Both the position numbers and the translations under genes were made by a program. A stretch of DNA of 64,000 nucleotides from Dasypus novemcinctus (taxonomy: Eukaryota > Chordata > Mammalia > Cingulata > Dasypodidae). Every line of letters starts with the position of its first letter. Position 1 is the stretch's first letter. Under the pieces are notes generated by a model. That model ran no database searches, was not told where the DNA came from, and saw only the letters and a program-made list of their open reading frames with translations. The stretch covers positions 20,614,798 through 20,678,797 of the forward strand of contig NC_080701.1 of NCBI RefSeq assembly GCF_030445035.2, read 5' to 3'. Positions 57,301-63,762 of the stretch are shown here, piece by piece.

Positions 57301-58907
57301 AATGGGGGCTCGACCCCCTCCCTCGGTGGAGTAGCGCAGGGTCCAGAGGGTAAGAGCGGGGACGGAGGAGAGAACTTGCCCTGGTGCCAACTCTGCCTAT
57401 AAAAGGGTGCCAAGCCCAGGAGAAGGGATTTGGCACCAGCGACCATCTCACCCGGCGGGGGAAACCTGTTTGAAATGGCAGCGGCTTCACACGGCAGCTT
57501 TGTCTAAGTGCCACCGAAACATTATCTGCAAAAGTTGAACACCCCCGTGATGTTCAGAGTGCAAGAGACACGGTGTACCAGCCCTGTAGGAAATTGCAGG
57601 TTGCGGGAGAAGAAGTGCAGCTGGCACGCCTCTGTCGGGCTTTTGGTCCACAAGTGGGTTCTTTTCAGAGACACGGAGGGACAGTGCCGCCCATTCTTTG
57701 AGCAGGCTTGATGTCAGTTGCTAGGTCCTTCCTGGCGTTGCCACCTCCGGGTCACCAGCAGCCGCCCTGGCGTGTGAAAGCTTGGTCTTTGGTTTCAAAA
57801 CCGGCCTGCCAGATGTGAGCTCTCCGCTGGGAAAGGATGCGGTGGGTCAGGACGTGGAAACCACCTGCTCAGGTTGGAACCCACTGGCCTTTCACCTGGA
57901 AGGCAGTGCCATCAGCCCCTGCTGGGACCTGGGGCTGGACTTGCTCCACTGACAGCGGTGGAAATTCATCCAACCGGAGGCGACTTGCAGGATGTGATTC
58001 ACTGTCCACCTTGTCACGAGGCAGATAATAATCGCTGAGTCTTGGAGACCGGGGGAAGGGAGGGAGGGGAGCGGCTGTAAGAGGGCGGATTCAGAGAAAG
58101 GCCTGGAAGGTATCTGGAATCCAAGCTCTGCACAGTTGTCCTGGGGCGGGGAGGACGGAAGCCTTCATTTTCTTAGCTGGATTTAAGAAGCCAAGGCCCC
58201 TGCTCTTAGGCCCACCTCTTTGTGCAAATGTAACCAGAAGAGGCCAGTTGTTCCCAGGTGGGACACCAGAGCAGGCGTCTTGCTGCAGAACTTTGGAGCA
58301 GCCTTGCCTGGGGGGATTGTGAGAGGGGCAGTTCCATTAAAAAGGAAAAAAAAATCCGCTTGAGCAGCAATTTCTTGGAAATTTTAGAGGGAAAAGAAAG
58401 TGAGGGTAGCAAGTGGCTGAATTCTCCAAATAACTGCTTTCCCGCAAACTCCTCCACGGCAACTAAGGGTTTGCCTAGGAAGTTACAGTACCATTTTCTA
58501 AACCAAAAAATTGGGACGCATATTCAGAAAACTTTCCTGTTTAAGGACTGGTTTTTGTATGAAGTTTCTATGAAGAGGTATGACAATAACATCACAGGTC
58601 AACATTCACTTTTATTAAAAATGCGACAAAAGTCAGGACTTGCACCTCCCCATGGGCAAATCTGTCCCCTGCTCTTCCTTTGGGATTGAGGAAGAGAACA
58701 CACTGGAAACAGACTCGGTGTTTCCATTCCAGGAATTCCAGGAATTCCTAGCCCAGCCCTGCCCTCCTTCCATTCCCTGGTAATATAAACCTGTCCCTGC
58801 TCTTAAAGTGACAACAGGTGGGGACTCCGACTGCCGGCCTTTCCGTTCACCTGTGGCTCGCCCTTCTTTCGCCAGGTGAAGAGCCCCAGTTTGAGATGGA
58901 CATTTAA
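36254..58907 (+). CDS. EIF4EBP1: EIF4EBP1, eIF4E-binding protein 1 (3 coding exons, 118 aa)
   Basis: Joined coding exons are 36254-36398, 57042-57221 and 58876-58907 (145+180+32 nt, 118 codons plus TAA). 4E-BP1 is a cytoplasmic, intrinsically disordered translational repressor. When hypophosphorylated it occupies the eIF4G site on the cap-binding protein eIF4E; mTORC1 phosphorylation releases it. Visible motifs are RAIP at residues 13-16, phosphosites T37 and T46 in the repeated TTPGG context, the eIF4E-binding helix YDRKFLM at 54-60, S65 before Pro, T70 before Pro-Pro, S83 before Pro, and the Raptor-binding TOS motif FEMDI at 114-118. The start has A at -3 and aligns with the human protein start as I remember it. 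Differences from the remembered human sequence include S8G, Q9H, A17T, D25E, T68A, N100G, S101R, R106P and S112P. Both introns obey GT-AG, and the joins restore Gly49 and Gly109. Identification is close to certain. Confidence 0.97.
37483..37620 (-). mobile_element. LTR end fragment, antisense to EIF4EBP1
   Basis: Begins (plus strand) TGAAGGAAACCCTGCCCCGA and continues to GGGGAGCAGG; it parallels 38957-39120 closely, including GGTTTATTAAC, which is the complement of a poly(A) signal. Only the R/U5-like end is present. Confidence 0.5.
37621..38150. other. Intron sequence without assigned repeat
   Basis: Nothing recognised beyond a T-rich tract near 37825-37850. Confidence 0.4.
38151..38228 (-). 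mobile_element. DAS-type SINE, 3' tail fragment
   Basis: Complement of only the last 75 bases: TTTAAATTTATTTCTCCCCC, a C-run, then CAGTTGTCTGCTCTCTGTG. The insertion was severely 5'-truncated. Confidence 0.8.
38957..39700 (-). mobile_element. LTR, antisense, with adjoining PBS-like sequence
   Basis: On the minus strand an LTR-like unit ends ...GTTTCCTTCA (38957 onward in plus coordinates). It contains AATAACCC-type poly(A) context near 39045 and a TATAAA-like motif near 39410. Directly beyond the end, CGGCACCCCAGGTGGGAC resembles a lysine tRNA primer-binding site. The far border is uncertain. No retroviral gene was recognised. Confidence 0.42.
39987..40394 (-). mobile_element. DAS-type tRNA SINE, long form
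   Basis: Complement copy ending GAGCCACGTCCGCTTCCC. Perfect flanking duplication CATAATTATTTGTT. Confidence 0.94.
40396..41576. other. Intron sequence without assigned repeat
   Basis: No repeat or exon recognised in this stretch of intron 1. Confidence 0.4.
41577..41786 (-). mobile_element. DAS-type tRNA SINE, internally deleted
   Basis: Complement copy lacking the 3' body: AAAGATT joins directly to TGCGGGGCACACTTCTTGCC. Head present (TTGAACCAAATCCACTTCCCC). Flanks GGGTCCTTTTA and GAGCCCTTTTA. Confidence 0.85.
42000..42376 (-). mobile_element. MaLR-like LTR fragment
   Basis: GGGAATTTATTATCTTAAAAG, GTTTTGAGGCTGAGAAAAATG, TTATAAAGGGCTCTAGTGAG and GTTCACACCCC are spaced as in an MLT1-type LTR read in antisense. 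Family assignment is from memory and uncertain. Confidence 0.42.
42377..43503. other. Intron sequence, mostly unassigned
   Basis: A short L2-like 3' end lies at about 43000-43070 (CAACTTTGTATCCCCAGGATC, CCAGGCCTGGTGTTCAG). Nothing else recognised. Confidence 0.4.
43504..43734 (+). repeat. Local duplication, copy 1
   Basis: From CAGAATTCGTAGTGGTCACG to GCCAGCAGAGTCGGGGCATG. Closely matches 44089-44331, including CACAAGGGCTAAAGCCTCAA. The unit spacing is 585 bases. Confidence 0.88.
44089..44331 (+). repeat. Local duplication, copy 2
   Basis: From CAGAATTGATAGTGGTCACA to GCCAGCAGAGTCGGGGCGTG, with a few small insertions and substitutions relative to copy 1. Confidence 0.88.
44464..44676 (-). 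mobile_element. Dimeric tRNA SINE (two heads and linker)
   Basis: Antisense heads at about 44478-44557 and 44597-44676 joined by CCGAGTTGGTTTTTTTTCAT. Lies in intron 1, antisense. Confidence 0.88.
44694..44783 (-). mobile_element. Single tRNA-head SINE unit
   Basis: Antisense head GGATTGAACCTGCAGTC, GTGGGAAGCCAGCACTC, ACCGAGCCACATCGAC preceded by a T-run. Confidence 0.82.
45088..45290 (+). mobile_element. Dimeric tRNA SINE, sense to EIF4EBP1
   Basis: Heads GGGGAAGCGGATGTGGCTTGAG and GGGAGCCCACGTGGCTCAGTG joined by a linker ending AAACCCACTCAT; A-run at the end. Opposite orientation to the dimer 400 bases upstream. Confidence 0.87.
45771..46191 (-). mobile_element. DAS-type tRNA SINE, long form
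   Basis: Complement copy ending GAGCCACATCCGCTTCCC; begins with TTTTATTTTAAGATTTATT. In intron 1, antisense. Confidence 0.91.
46192..46544. other. Intron sequence without assigned repeat
   Basis: No repeat or exon recognised. Confidence 0.4.
46545..46950 (-). mobile_element. MLT1-like LTR (ERVL-MaLR), antisense
   Basis: TTATAAGGACACACGAATTAG, ATCTGCAAAGACCCCGTTTCC and CCAAATAGGATCACATTCAC are classic MLT1 motifs read from the complement; the other end reads GGGACTGCCGTGACAAAGAAC. Solo LTR remnant. Confidence 0.75.
47010..47225 (+). mobile_element. MIR element
   Basis: GATAATCCCGCGAGGTGTGG, TTTTATAGATGAGGAATGAA and GTTTAAACCCAGAACTTCTG follow the MIR consensus. Confidence 0.68.
47275..47400 (+). 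mobile_element. MIR-family fragment
   Basis: CAGAGCTGGAATGGACTCTAG and TTTTACTCATGGGGAAACTA are typical of a MIR3-like fragment. Short and diverged. Confidence 0.45.
47567..47664 (-). mobile_element. Single tRNA-head SINE unit
   Basis: Antisense head AGGATTGAACCCATAACCTC, GTGGAAAGCAGGCACTC. Duplication CTTGCCAGTTCTT lies shortly upstream and directly downstream, so single-head units also retropose. Confidence 0.87.
47800..47985 (+). mobile_element. MIR element
   Basis: GTAGCATTTATACAGAGCTTT, CCATTCTACAGGAGAAGAAA and CCAGAGCCACAGAGCTAGCA follow MIR order. Confidence 0.7.
48171..48553 (-). mobile_element. DAS-type tRNA SINE, long form (AACGGACTT subfamily)
   Basis: Complement copy ending GGGCCAAAGTCCGTTTCCC. 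Flanks TTTACCATC on both sides. Very similar to the copy at 32821-33199. Confidence 0.93.
48554..49327. other. Intron sequence without assigned repeat
   Basis: No repeat or exon recognised. Confidence 0.4.
49328..49513 (-). mobile_element. Dimeric tRNA SINE (two heads)
   Basis: Antisense heads at 49345-49421 and 49440-49512 with a short linker CATTGAAAGTTG. Flanks CAAGGCAGTTTTG and CAAGACAGTTTTA. Confidence 0.88.
49514..49982. other. Intron sequence, AT-rich
   Basis: Possibly old L1 or DNA-transposon material (CATTCTATGGCTAATCCATA, CTTTTTTCATAATAAAAG) but too diverged to name. Confidence 0.35.
49983..50615 (-). mobile_element. MLT1-like LTR (ERVL-MaLR), antisense, with a SINE inside
   Basis: Left part starts CTATGGCAGCTGTAACAAATT and TCAGCTCTGGGGGCCAGAAG. 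Right part after the SINE reads AATAAGGACACCTGTCATTGG and CTGCAAAGACCCTTTTTCC. Both are MLT1 landmarks in antisense. Interrupted at 50216-50428. Confidence 0.8.
50216..50428 (-). mobile_element. Dimeric tRNA SINE (two heads and linker)
   Basis: Antisense heads GTAATTGAACCTGGAACCTC and GGAACCGAACCCGGGACC joined by CTGAGTGGTTTTTTACG. Inserted in the MLT1 LTR. Confidence 0.87.
51083..51652 (-). mobile_element. MaLR-like solo LTR inside the L1
   Basis: A 570-base unit beginning TGTATTAGTCAGCC and ending TGTTACA, so it has the TG...CA ends of an LTR. Flanked by CCAGC and CCAAC, an imperfect 5-base duplication. Its complement shares several motifs with 26835-27960. No retroviral gene is present. 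Confidence 0.6.
51824..52258 (-). mobile_element. DAS-type SINE, long composite form
   Basis: Complement copy. Inner head remnant at 51950-52010 (ACCAATCCTGGGACCTTCC) and outer head ending GAGCCACATCTGCTTCCC. Flanks CTACCTAACTC and CTACTTAACTC within the L1. Confidence 0.9.
52280..52497 (-). mobile_element. DAS-type SINE, truncated two-head form
   Basis: Complement tail, then inner antisense head GAGCCAAACCCAGGACCTC and part of the body; outer head missing. Confidence 0.82.
52764..52964 (-). mobile_element. Dimeric tRNA SINE (two heads and linker)
   Basis: Antisense heads at 52780-52838 (shortened) and 52890-52963 joined by TTGAGTTGTCTTTTTCA. Confidence 0.86.
53015..53430 (-). mobile_element. 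DAS-type tRNA SINE, long form
   Basis: Complement copy ending GAGCCAAGTCTACTTCCC. Left flank GTTCAAGTTCC reappears as GCCCAAGTTCT after the tail fragment that follows. Confidence 0.91.
53432..53492 (-). mobile_element. DAS-type SINE tail fragment
   Basis: Complement of the final tail only: TTTAAAGATTTATTATTTT and CTCCCCTTCCCTCC. Sits between two full copies. Confidence 0.7.
53528..53950 (-). mobile_element. DAS-type SINE, long composite form
   Basis: Complement copy. Inner head remnant GAACCGATCCTGGGACCTTCC and outer head ending GAGCCACGTCCGCTTTCC. Flanks CTGAATCTCTGACAC and CTGAATCTCTAACGC. Confidence 0.91.
54040..54180 (+). mobile_element. L1 3'-region fragment
   Basis: CATTCATAGAGACAGAAAGTAG then GGTAACTGGGAAATGG resembles the L1M 3' region in sense orientation. 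Confidence 0.45.
54345..54450 (+). mobile_element. MIR fragment
   Basis: GTGGGGAAACTGAGGCCCACA then GAAGTCACACAGCTGGGCCC is the MIR right core. Confidence 0.6.
54451..55264. other. Intron sequence without assigned repeat
   Basis: No repeat or exon recognised. Confidence 0.4.
55265..55690 (+). mobile_element. DAS-type tRNA SINE, long form, sense to EIF4EBP1
   Basis: Head GGGAAGCAGACTTGGCCCAG, box B GGTTCAAACCCC. Perfect duplication AAGAAATAACAG on both sides. Brings several AATAAA-like motifs into intron 1 in sense. Confidence 0.94.
55833..56180 (+). mobile_element. DAS-type SINE, composite form
   Basis: Head GGGGAGCAGATGTGACTCTAG, inner head remnant near 56050-56095. Flank TTATGTGG on the left and AGTGATGTGG on the right; another SINE begins at that point. 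Confidence 0.87.
56196..56343 (+). mobile_element. tRNA SINE, single head with partial linker
   Basis: Head GGGAACTGATGTGGCTCAAG, GGTTTGGTTCCC, then AGCAAACAGACAACGAGCAG and a linker-like ATGAGGGAGCC. Flanks TAAAGAGTGATG and TAAAAGAATGATG. Confidence 0.82.
57042..57221 (+). CDS. EIF4EBP1: EIF4EBP1 coding exon 2
   Basis: Encodes the last two bases of Gly49 through the first base of Gly109. The acceptor is a pyrimidine-rich tract ending in CCAG|GG and the donor is G|GTGAGT. It carries the eIF4E-binding helix, S65, T70 and S83. Around human S101 the residues here are R99-G100-R101-P102, so the serine is absent. Confidence 0.97.
57222..58875 (+). other. EIF4EBP1: EIF4EBP1 intron 2
   Basis: A 1.65-kb GT-AG intron without recognisable SINE, L1 or LTR insertion. 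Apart from splice sites I see nothing specific in it. Confidence 0.93.
58876..58907 (+). CDS. EIF4EBP1: EIF4EBP1 coding exon 3 (C-terminal TOS motif)
   Basis: Short terminal coding exon, too small to stand out as an open frame. The acceptor is TTTCGCCAG|GT. It completes Gly109 and encodes EEPQFEMDI then TAA. The TOS motif is intact. The residue before QF is Pro where the human protein has Ser112. Confidence 0.95.
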
Positions 58908-59323
58908 AGGACCAGCCTTCTGGATGGAGCAGTGCCGCGGCGCCCGTGTCCCCTGTCGGGAGAAGGGCCACTGCCAGCCAGGCCTTAGGGACGTTGTCAT
59001 CCCGGGCAGGCACGGGGTGGGGTGGGCCCCCCCCCCCGGCCCTCTCCTTCCCCTCTCAGGGTACCTGTACCCCCCTTCCTCTTGGCGAACACCAGCAGAT
59101 ACCTCCATGTGCCTCCGTCGATGCCACCCAAGGGGGCGCAACCCCCGGGACCCCACCCCTGCAGCCCAGGGGCAGGAAGCAGCCGCGGAGGCGCCCCTCT
59201 GAACTCGCTCTCCCGGCCCCCGGCCCCCCCACCCCTACCCTGGGTTGGTGTACAGTGGGAAAGCTTCCCTACTCCTCCTTCCCCGAGAGCGGAAATAAAA
59301 GCCACCTTCGCCCGAGCGCCAAG
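58908..59323 (+). other. EIF4EBP1: EIF4EBP1 3' UTR
   Basis: About 415 bases between the TAA and the expected cleavage site. Stretches such as GAACACCAGCAGATACCTCC (59087-59106) and the sequence around the poly(A) signal match the human EIF4EBP1 3' UTR as I remember it. This confirms that the terminal exon is correctly placed. No SINE lies inside it. The exact end is inferred. Confidence 0.8.
59294..59299 (+). terminator. EIF4EBP1: AATAAA polyadenylation signal of EIF4EBP1
   Basis: Canonical AATAAA about 390 bases after the stop codon, followed by GCCACCTTCGCCC as in the human gene. Cleavage is expected 15-30 bases downstream, near 59315-59325. Confidence 0.85.
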
Positions 59324-59374
59324 CTCGTTGGACTCCACGCGGTAACGCACACCAGCTACTGTGTGTATCGGGCT

Positions 59375-59535
59375 TAGAGAGCACTTTGCTATATATTTGT
59401 GTCATCTGACCCTTTCAGTCGCCCCTGTAAGGTAAGTAGAGCAAGCGTGGTGGTCCTCCTCGTACAGGCGAGTGGACGGGCTCGGAGAAGTTAACAACAA
59501 CACGGAAGTGACAGGCGAGGCTGGGTTCAAGCCGG
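59375..59535 (+). mobile_element. MIR element
   Basis: CGCCCCTGTAAGGTAAGTAG, TCCTCGTACAGGCGAG and GGGTTCAAGCCGGGG follow the MIR order downstream of the EIF4EBP1 poly(A) signal. Confidence 0.65.
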
Positions 59536-59574
59536 GGTGCGCCCGATGGCGTGTTTTCCAGTGGTGGGTGCTGC

Positions 59575-59602
59575 TGCACACACACACACACACGCACACA
59601 TG
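59575..59602. repeat. CA microsatellite, imperfect
   Basis: About eleven CA units interrupted by CG and TG. Confidence 0.9.
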
Positions 59603-59604
59603 CA

Positions 59605-60731
59605 CCATCCAACCTGTTGTGACTGCATCACCTCCCGCCGTGGGACCCGGTTGGAGGAGCTTGGGCCTTAGGGCAGTGTAGACTGGTTGGTCCAGTGCAC
59701 CGGGTGTTCGTTGAGTAGCGAGATTGTGTGTCTGCTGGGTTACCAGCGAGCAGCGGGTGCAAGTGTTAGGCCAGTGCTGGAGGCTTCCTGGAGGGGCTTC
59801 CTGAAGCGGGAGAGGGGGCTGAGGGAGGCGGGGTCCCAATGTTACCAAGGTCGGGTGGTCTCAGGGAGCCAGCGTGTGCAAGGAGAGGTCAAAGAGCGTG
59901 CTTTGGCCAAAGTAGGCATTTGTATGAATAGGGGTGGCTTTTATACAAGGCCTCCAAGGGCCGGTTTCTAAGGGCCTTGAAGGCCAGACAAAGATCTTTG
60001 CTGAGCAGCAGTAGGTGTTTCTCATTAAGGGCCACACTGGGAGAGGGACGGCCTTTGCACCAAGAGGCAGTGGCCATCGCGGAGTTTACCAGCTCCGGGC
60101 TTATAACACGCCTAACTCCACTGCCCGGGAGCAGCAGGCACTCCGTAGCCACGTCCCTGGACTGGCCATTTCTACGGTTGGGTTGGAGCCCTCTCTGCTC
60201 ACAAGCACCATGAAGGAAGTTGGAATGCCTGGTGATGTGTGGGAGAACCTGGCATGGGTGGATGGTACCTCTGGCCACAGAGCATAGCCTTTTCATCTGG
60301 ATGGGGAGACTGAGGCTAGAGAGGGGCCACTGCCAGAGCCAAGAGAGCAGCTGGAGCTCCAACAGGGACACAGTGCGGGATGGGATCAGCCTTCCCAGCC
60401 CTTCAGCTTTCGAGGGAAATCATCTCACCATCTCCCCTTGCGTTCTCTTGAAGCAGAACAGAGGTCTTGCTCACGCGTCTGATCAGATGCATTCCCTTTC
60501 TTGGTCCCACATTTCAGTCCAGGAGACATGGTGAAACATAAGAAAATGGGCTCGTCTAATGGTTCAGAGGACACCATGGGAAAATTTTTCAGAAGTTGTA
60601 TCCTTTCCACTGAGTAAAAGTATACTCCAAGGAAAAAAATAGGTATACTCCAAAAGACCAAGATATTATTAGTTGAGCATCCACAATTGAGGACACAGTC
60701 CTTTGTCTTCAGTGAAGTTAAAAAAATCTAG
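59605..60731. other. Intergenic sequence, mostly unassigned
   Basis: Contains a short MIR-like piece near 60290-60345 (GGGGAGACTGAGGCTAGAG). No gene recognised; a 160-codon reverse frame at 59889-60371 has no known similarity. Confidence 0.4.
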
Positions 60732-61131
60732 TTGGGGAAGCGGACCTGGCCCAGTGGATAGGGCATCCGTTTACCACATGGGAGGTCCACGGTTCAAACC
60801 CCGGGCCTCCTTGACCCGTGTGGACCTGGCCCACGCGCAGCGCTGATGCGTGCAAGGAGTGCTGTGCCACGCAAGGGTGTCCCCCGCATAGGGGAGCCCC
60901 ACGGGCAAGGAGTGCGCCCCGTAAGGAGAGCCGCCCAGCACGAAAGAAAGTGAAGCCTGCCCAGGAATGGCGCCGCCCACACACAGAGCTGACACAACAA
61001 GATGGCGCAACAAAAAGAGACACAGATTCCCGGTGCTGCTGATAAGAATAGAAGCGGTCACAGAAGAACACACAGTGAATGGATACAGAGAGCAGACAAC
61101 TGGGGAGGGGTGGGGGGAAGGGGAGAGAAAT

Positions 61132-61162
<31 letters not shown>

Positions 61163-61163
61163 A
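60732..61163 (+). mobile_element. DAS-type tRNA SINE, long form
   Basis: Head GGGGAAGCGGACCTGGCCCAG, box B GGTTCAAACCCC, and a long AAATAAATAAAT tail of at least six units. Confidence 0.92.
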
Positions 61164-61254
61164 GAGGACTAATGAATTAGCCACCAAGGAAGACAACCAC
61201 AAGGTGGCTTATAAACAATAAAAGTAAATTATTTTTTTTTAAAATCCAGTCGTG

Positions 61255-61342
61255 GGGAGCAGATATCACTCAATGGGTGAGCACCCACTTCCCAGGTGCA
61301 AGGTCCTGGGTTCAATCCCCGGTACCCCCTTAAAAAAAAAAA
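61255..61342 (+). mobile_element. Single tRNA-head SINE unit
   Basis: GGGAGCAGATATCACTCAATG, GGTTCAATCCCCGGTACCCC then poly(A). Flanks AAAATCCAGTCGTGG and AAAGCCTAGTTGGGG. Confidence 0.86.
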
Positions 61343-61344
61343 GC

Positions 61345-61966
61345 CTAGTTGGGGAATGAGGCTGCTGTGTGAGCCCACATCCCAGTGTTCCTAAAAGCTT
61401 TCTTGGAGATGGCCAGGCGAGGAGGCCAGCACAGCTCGGCCTGCCCACCTTCTGGATCACCAAAACCACCGTTTTTTGCCATTGGGGAACCCATTGACAA
61501 CGGTTGAACAAATGCCACACGCCATGAACTAGAAAGTACAAAGAAATGTCTGAAGCTCTGGTGTGTGTTCCCACGACCTGATGGGGAGGACACCCAGAAA
61601 TGTCACAAAGCGACACTGACGGGATGGCCCACAAGTGGAGGCATTCCCATCGCCACGAGTGAAGGGAATTTGCAGTCTGAGGGGCCGTCGCAGAGGGGGT
61701 GAGACGTGACAGGTCCGGTAGGATTTTACTTTGGTTTGGGAAGTGCCCAAAAGGAACAGTGACAAGGTGGGAAGCTGCACCGCACAGAATGCTCCCAGGG
61801 AGCAGGTGTGGGCGTGGGGAGCTGAGCCGCCAGCGATTTCCCAACCTCCAGGTGATGTTGGCACAGCTGTGGGCTTCCCTCCAACTCCCAGGCTGCCAGG
61901 CCGAGCTGCCCACCCAGCTTGTCTTTCTCTCAACCCCCTAAGTGCACTGCACATCAGGAACACGCA
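61345..61966. other. Unassigned intergenic sequence
   Basis: No repeat recognised. Long reverse frames here end in the neighbouring SINE head and are not credible genes. Confidence 0.4.
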
Positions 61967-61967
61967 G

Positions 61968-62156
61968 AGGGAGCAGACATGGCTCAAGCCATTGGGCGCC
62001 TCCCTCCCACATGGGAGGTCCCAGATTCGGTTCCCGGTACCTCCTAAAAAGAAGACGAGCACTCAACGAACAGACACAGAGAGCAGACAGTGAGTGCAAA
62101 CAACGAGGTGGGGGCGGGCGGCAGAAATAAAATAGAAATAAGTCTTTAAAAAAAAG
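61968..62156 (+). mobile_element. DAS-type SINE, short internally deleted form
   Basis: Head GGGAGCAGACATGGCTCAAG, GGTTCCCGGTACC joined directly to the AACAGACACAGAGAGCAGAC tail region. Flanks GAACACGCAGAG and GAAGACGCAGAA. Confidence 0.87.
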
Positions 62157-62595
62157 AAGACGCAGAAAGGCCCAAAGACACATGGCCACCCAAGAGGTGA
62201 ACACCAGTACCTCGGGAAGTGTGGGCTTCATCTAGATCCAGCAAGTGAGCTCTCCTGCGAAGCCCAGCTCTCCTGTCACAAGGACTCACCAAGTCTTATC
62301 CAGGCCCAGCATGACGCTTGACCTTGAGGCAGCCCAAGCAAATTTTAAAGCAAACGCCCGAGGAAGAGATGACCCAAGGAAGCATGGTTAGATGCAAATA
62401 AGCGGAGTGATGACTATGACAGTTCAGCAGGACAGGAGCAGTCGGCAAGCAGGACACAGCGGCTGTCGCGAGCTACCTGAGCAAAAGCACACTCTGGAAT
62501 GAATTCAGTGTGTGTAAGGATACTGGTAGCCTGCCGCATTTTGGGTAGCACAAGCTAAGTTTGGATAAGGCGGGATTACATTGTTGTAACAAAAG
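62157..62595. other. Unassigned intergenic sequence
   Basis: No gene or repeat recognised. Confidence 0.4.
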
Positions 62596-62599
62596 CACC

Positions 62600-62745
62600 A
62601 ATTGAGTACCTTCTGTATATTCAGAGCCTTCCTATGATCTTAGTTACTACCCCCTTAACTCATGAGGCAGGTATTTTTATTTCATTTACCCATGGTACTT
62701 CCATGGCTAGTGACTGTCAGAATTAGGATTCCAACTCCTATCCGG
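62600..62745 (+). mobile_element. MIR element
   Basis: ATTGAGTACCTTCTGTATAT, CTTAACTCATGAGGCAGGTA and GACTGTCAGAATTAGGATTC follow MIR. Confidence 0.65.
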
Positions 62746-62979
62746 TGGCCATGTCCTTTATGCTCTACTGTGGATGGAAGAGAAGTCTGGACCGTTCGAT
62801 TCTGAGTTATAGGCAACTCAGGTGTTGGTTGGAGTTATCAGAACAAGGAGTGACAGGTTGGTGTTAAGGTAAATCATTGGAGGTGAGAACTAGAGCCAGG
62901 AAGCCATCCAGATGTTTGGTGGGTTTGGGAATGGGGGGATTGAAAACAAGGGAGTGAAAGATGGATAGCATTTTCTGAT

Positions 62980-63082
62980 TTAGTCAACAGCCATTTATTG
63001 CGATCCCGTTGGAGACACTGGGGATGGAGCAGTGGACTAAACAAAGCCCTGCCTTCAAAGCACTGGCCTTCCAGTAGATGTA
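62980..63082 (+). mobile_element. L2 fragment
   Basis: CAGCCATTTATTGCGATCCC, ACTGGGGATGGAGCAGTGGAC and CCTGCCTTCAAAGCACTGGC match the L2 3' half. Confidence 0.6.
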
Positions 63083-63357
63083 ACATAACCTCTCGGGCTT
63101 CGTGCCATGTGTGATTCCTGTTTGGTTCATTCAGTTTTGCTACCGAAATCATAAATCTGGCCTCCTTGAAACCAGGTGCAAAATCAAATGTGACCAGCCC
63201 TTCCTACCCGACTTAAGCAAACATCTGCCTCTTGCTGTGAGACAATCCTGCATCACTGAGCGTGAATCCCAATGACAGGCAGTAGATGGCTCCGTTTCTG
63301 GAAATGACCGAAACAGAGCCTTCCACATTTGCAGCAGGTTAATTGAGCAAGAGAAGA
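63083..63357. other. Unassigned intergenic sequence
   Basis: No gene or repeat recognised. Confidence 0.35.
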
Positions 63358-63358
63358 T

Positions 63359-63664
63359 CAGAAGCAGGTATGGTTCGAGCAGTTGGGCACCTGCCTACAA
63401 CATGGGAGCTCCCAGGTTCGGTTCCCGGTGCCTCCTAAAGAAGACAAGTAGGACAGCGAGCTGACACAAAGTGATACAACAAGGAGACACGAGAAAACAC
63501 GATGAGACTCAACAAGCAGCACGTGGAGGGGGCTCAAGCAATTCAGAGTTCCCGGGTTTGGTTCCCGGTGCCTCCTAAAAAGAAGACAAGCACACACAGA
63601 GCAGACAGCCAGCGCAAACTAGGGAGGTGGGGTGGGAATAAATAAATAAAATATTTTTAAAAAG
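63359..63664 (+). mobile_element. DAS-type SINE, two-head form
   Basis: Head AGAAGCAGGTATGGTTCGAG with GGTTCGGTTCCC; the inner head is partly deleted before GGTTTGGTTCCCGGTG. Tail AAATAAATAAAATATT. Confidence 0.88.
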
Positions 63665-63762
63665 AAAGAAAAGAAGGTACACCCTTTTCCTGCAGGTTGG
63701 GGAAAAGCATGACCCCCTAAAGATTAGTTTGTTTTTTTAAATCAAAGTGTCACATACCATTT

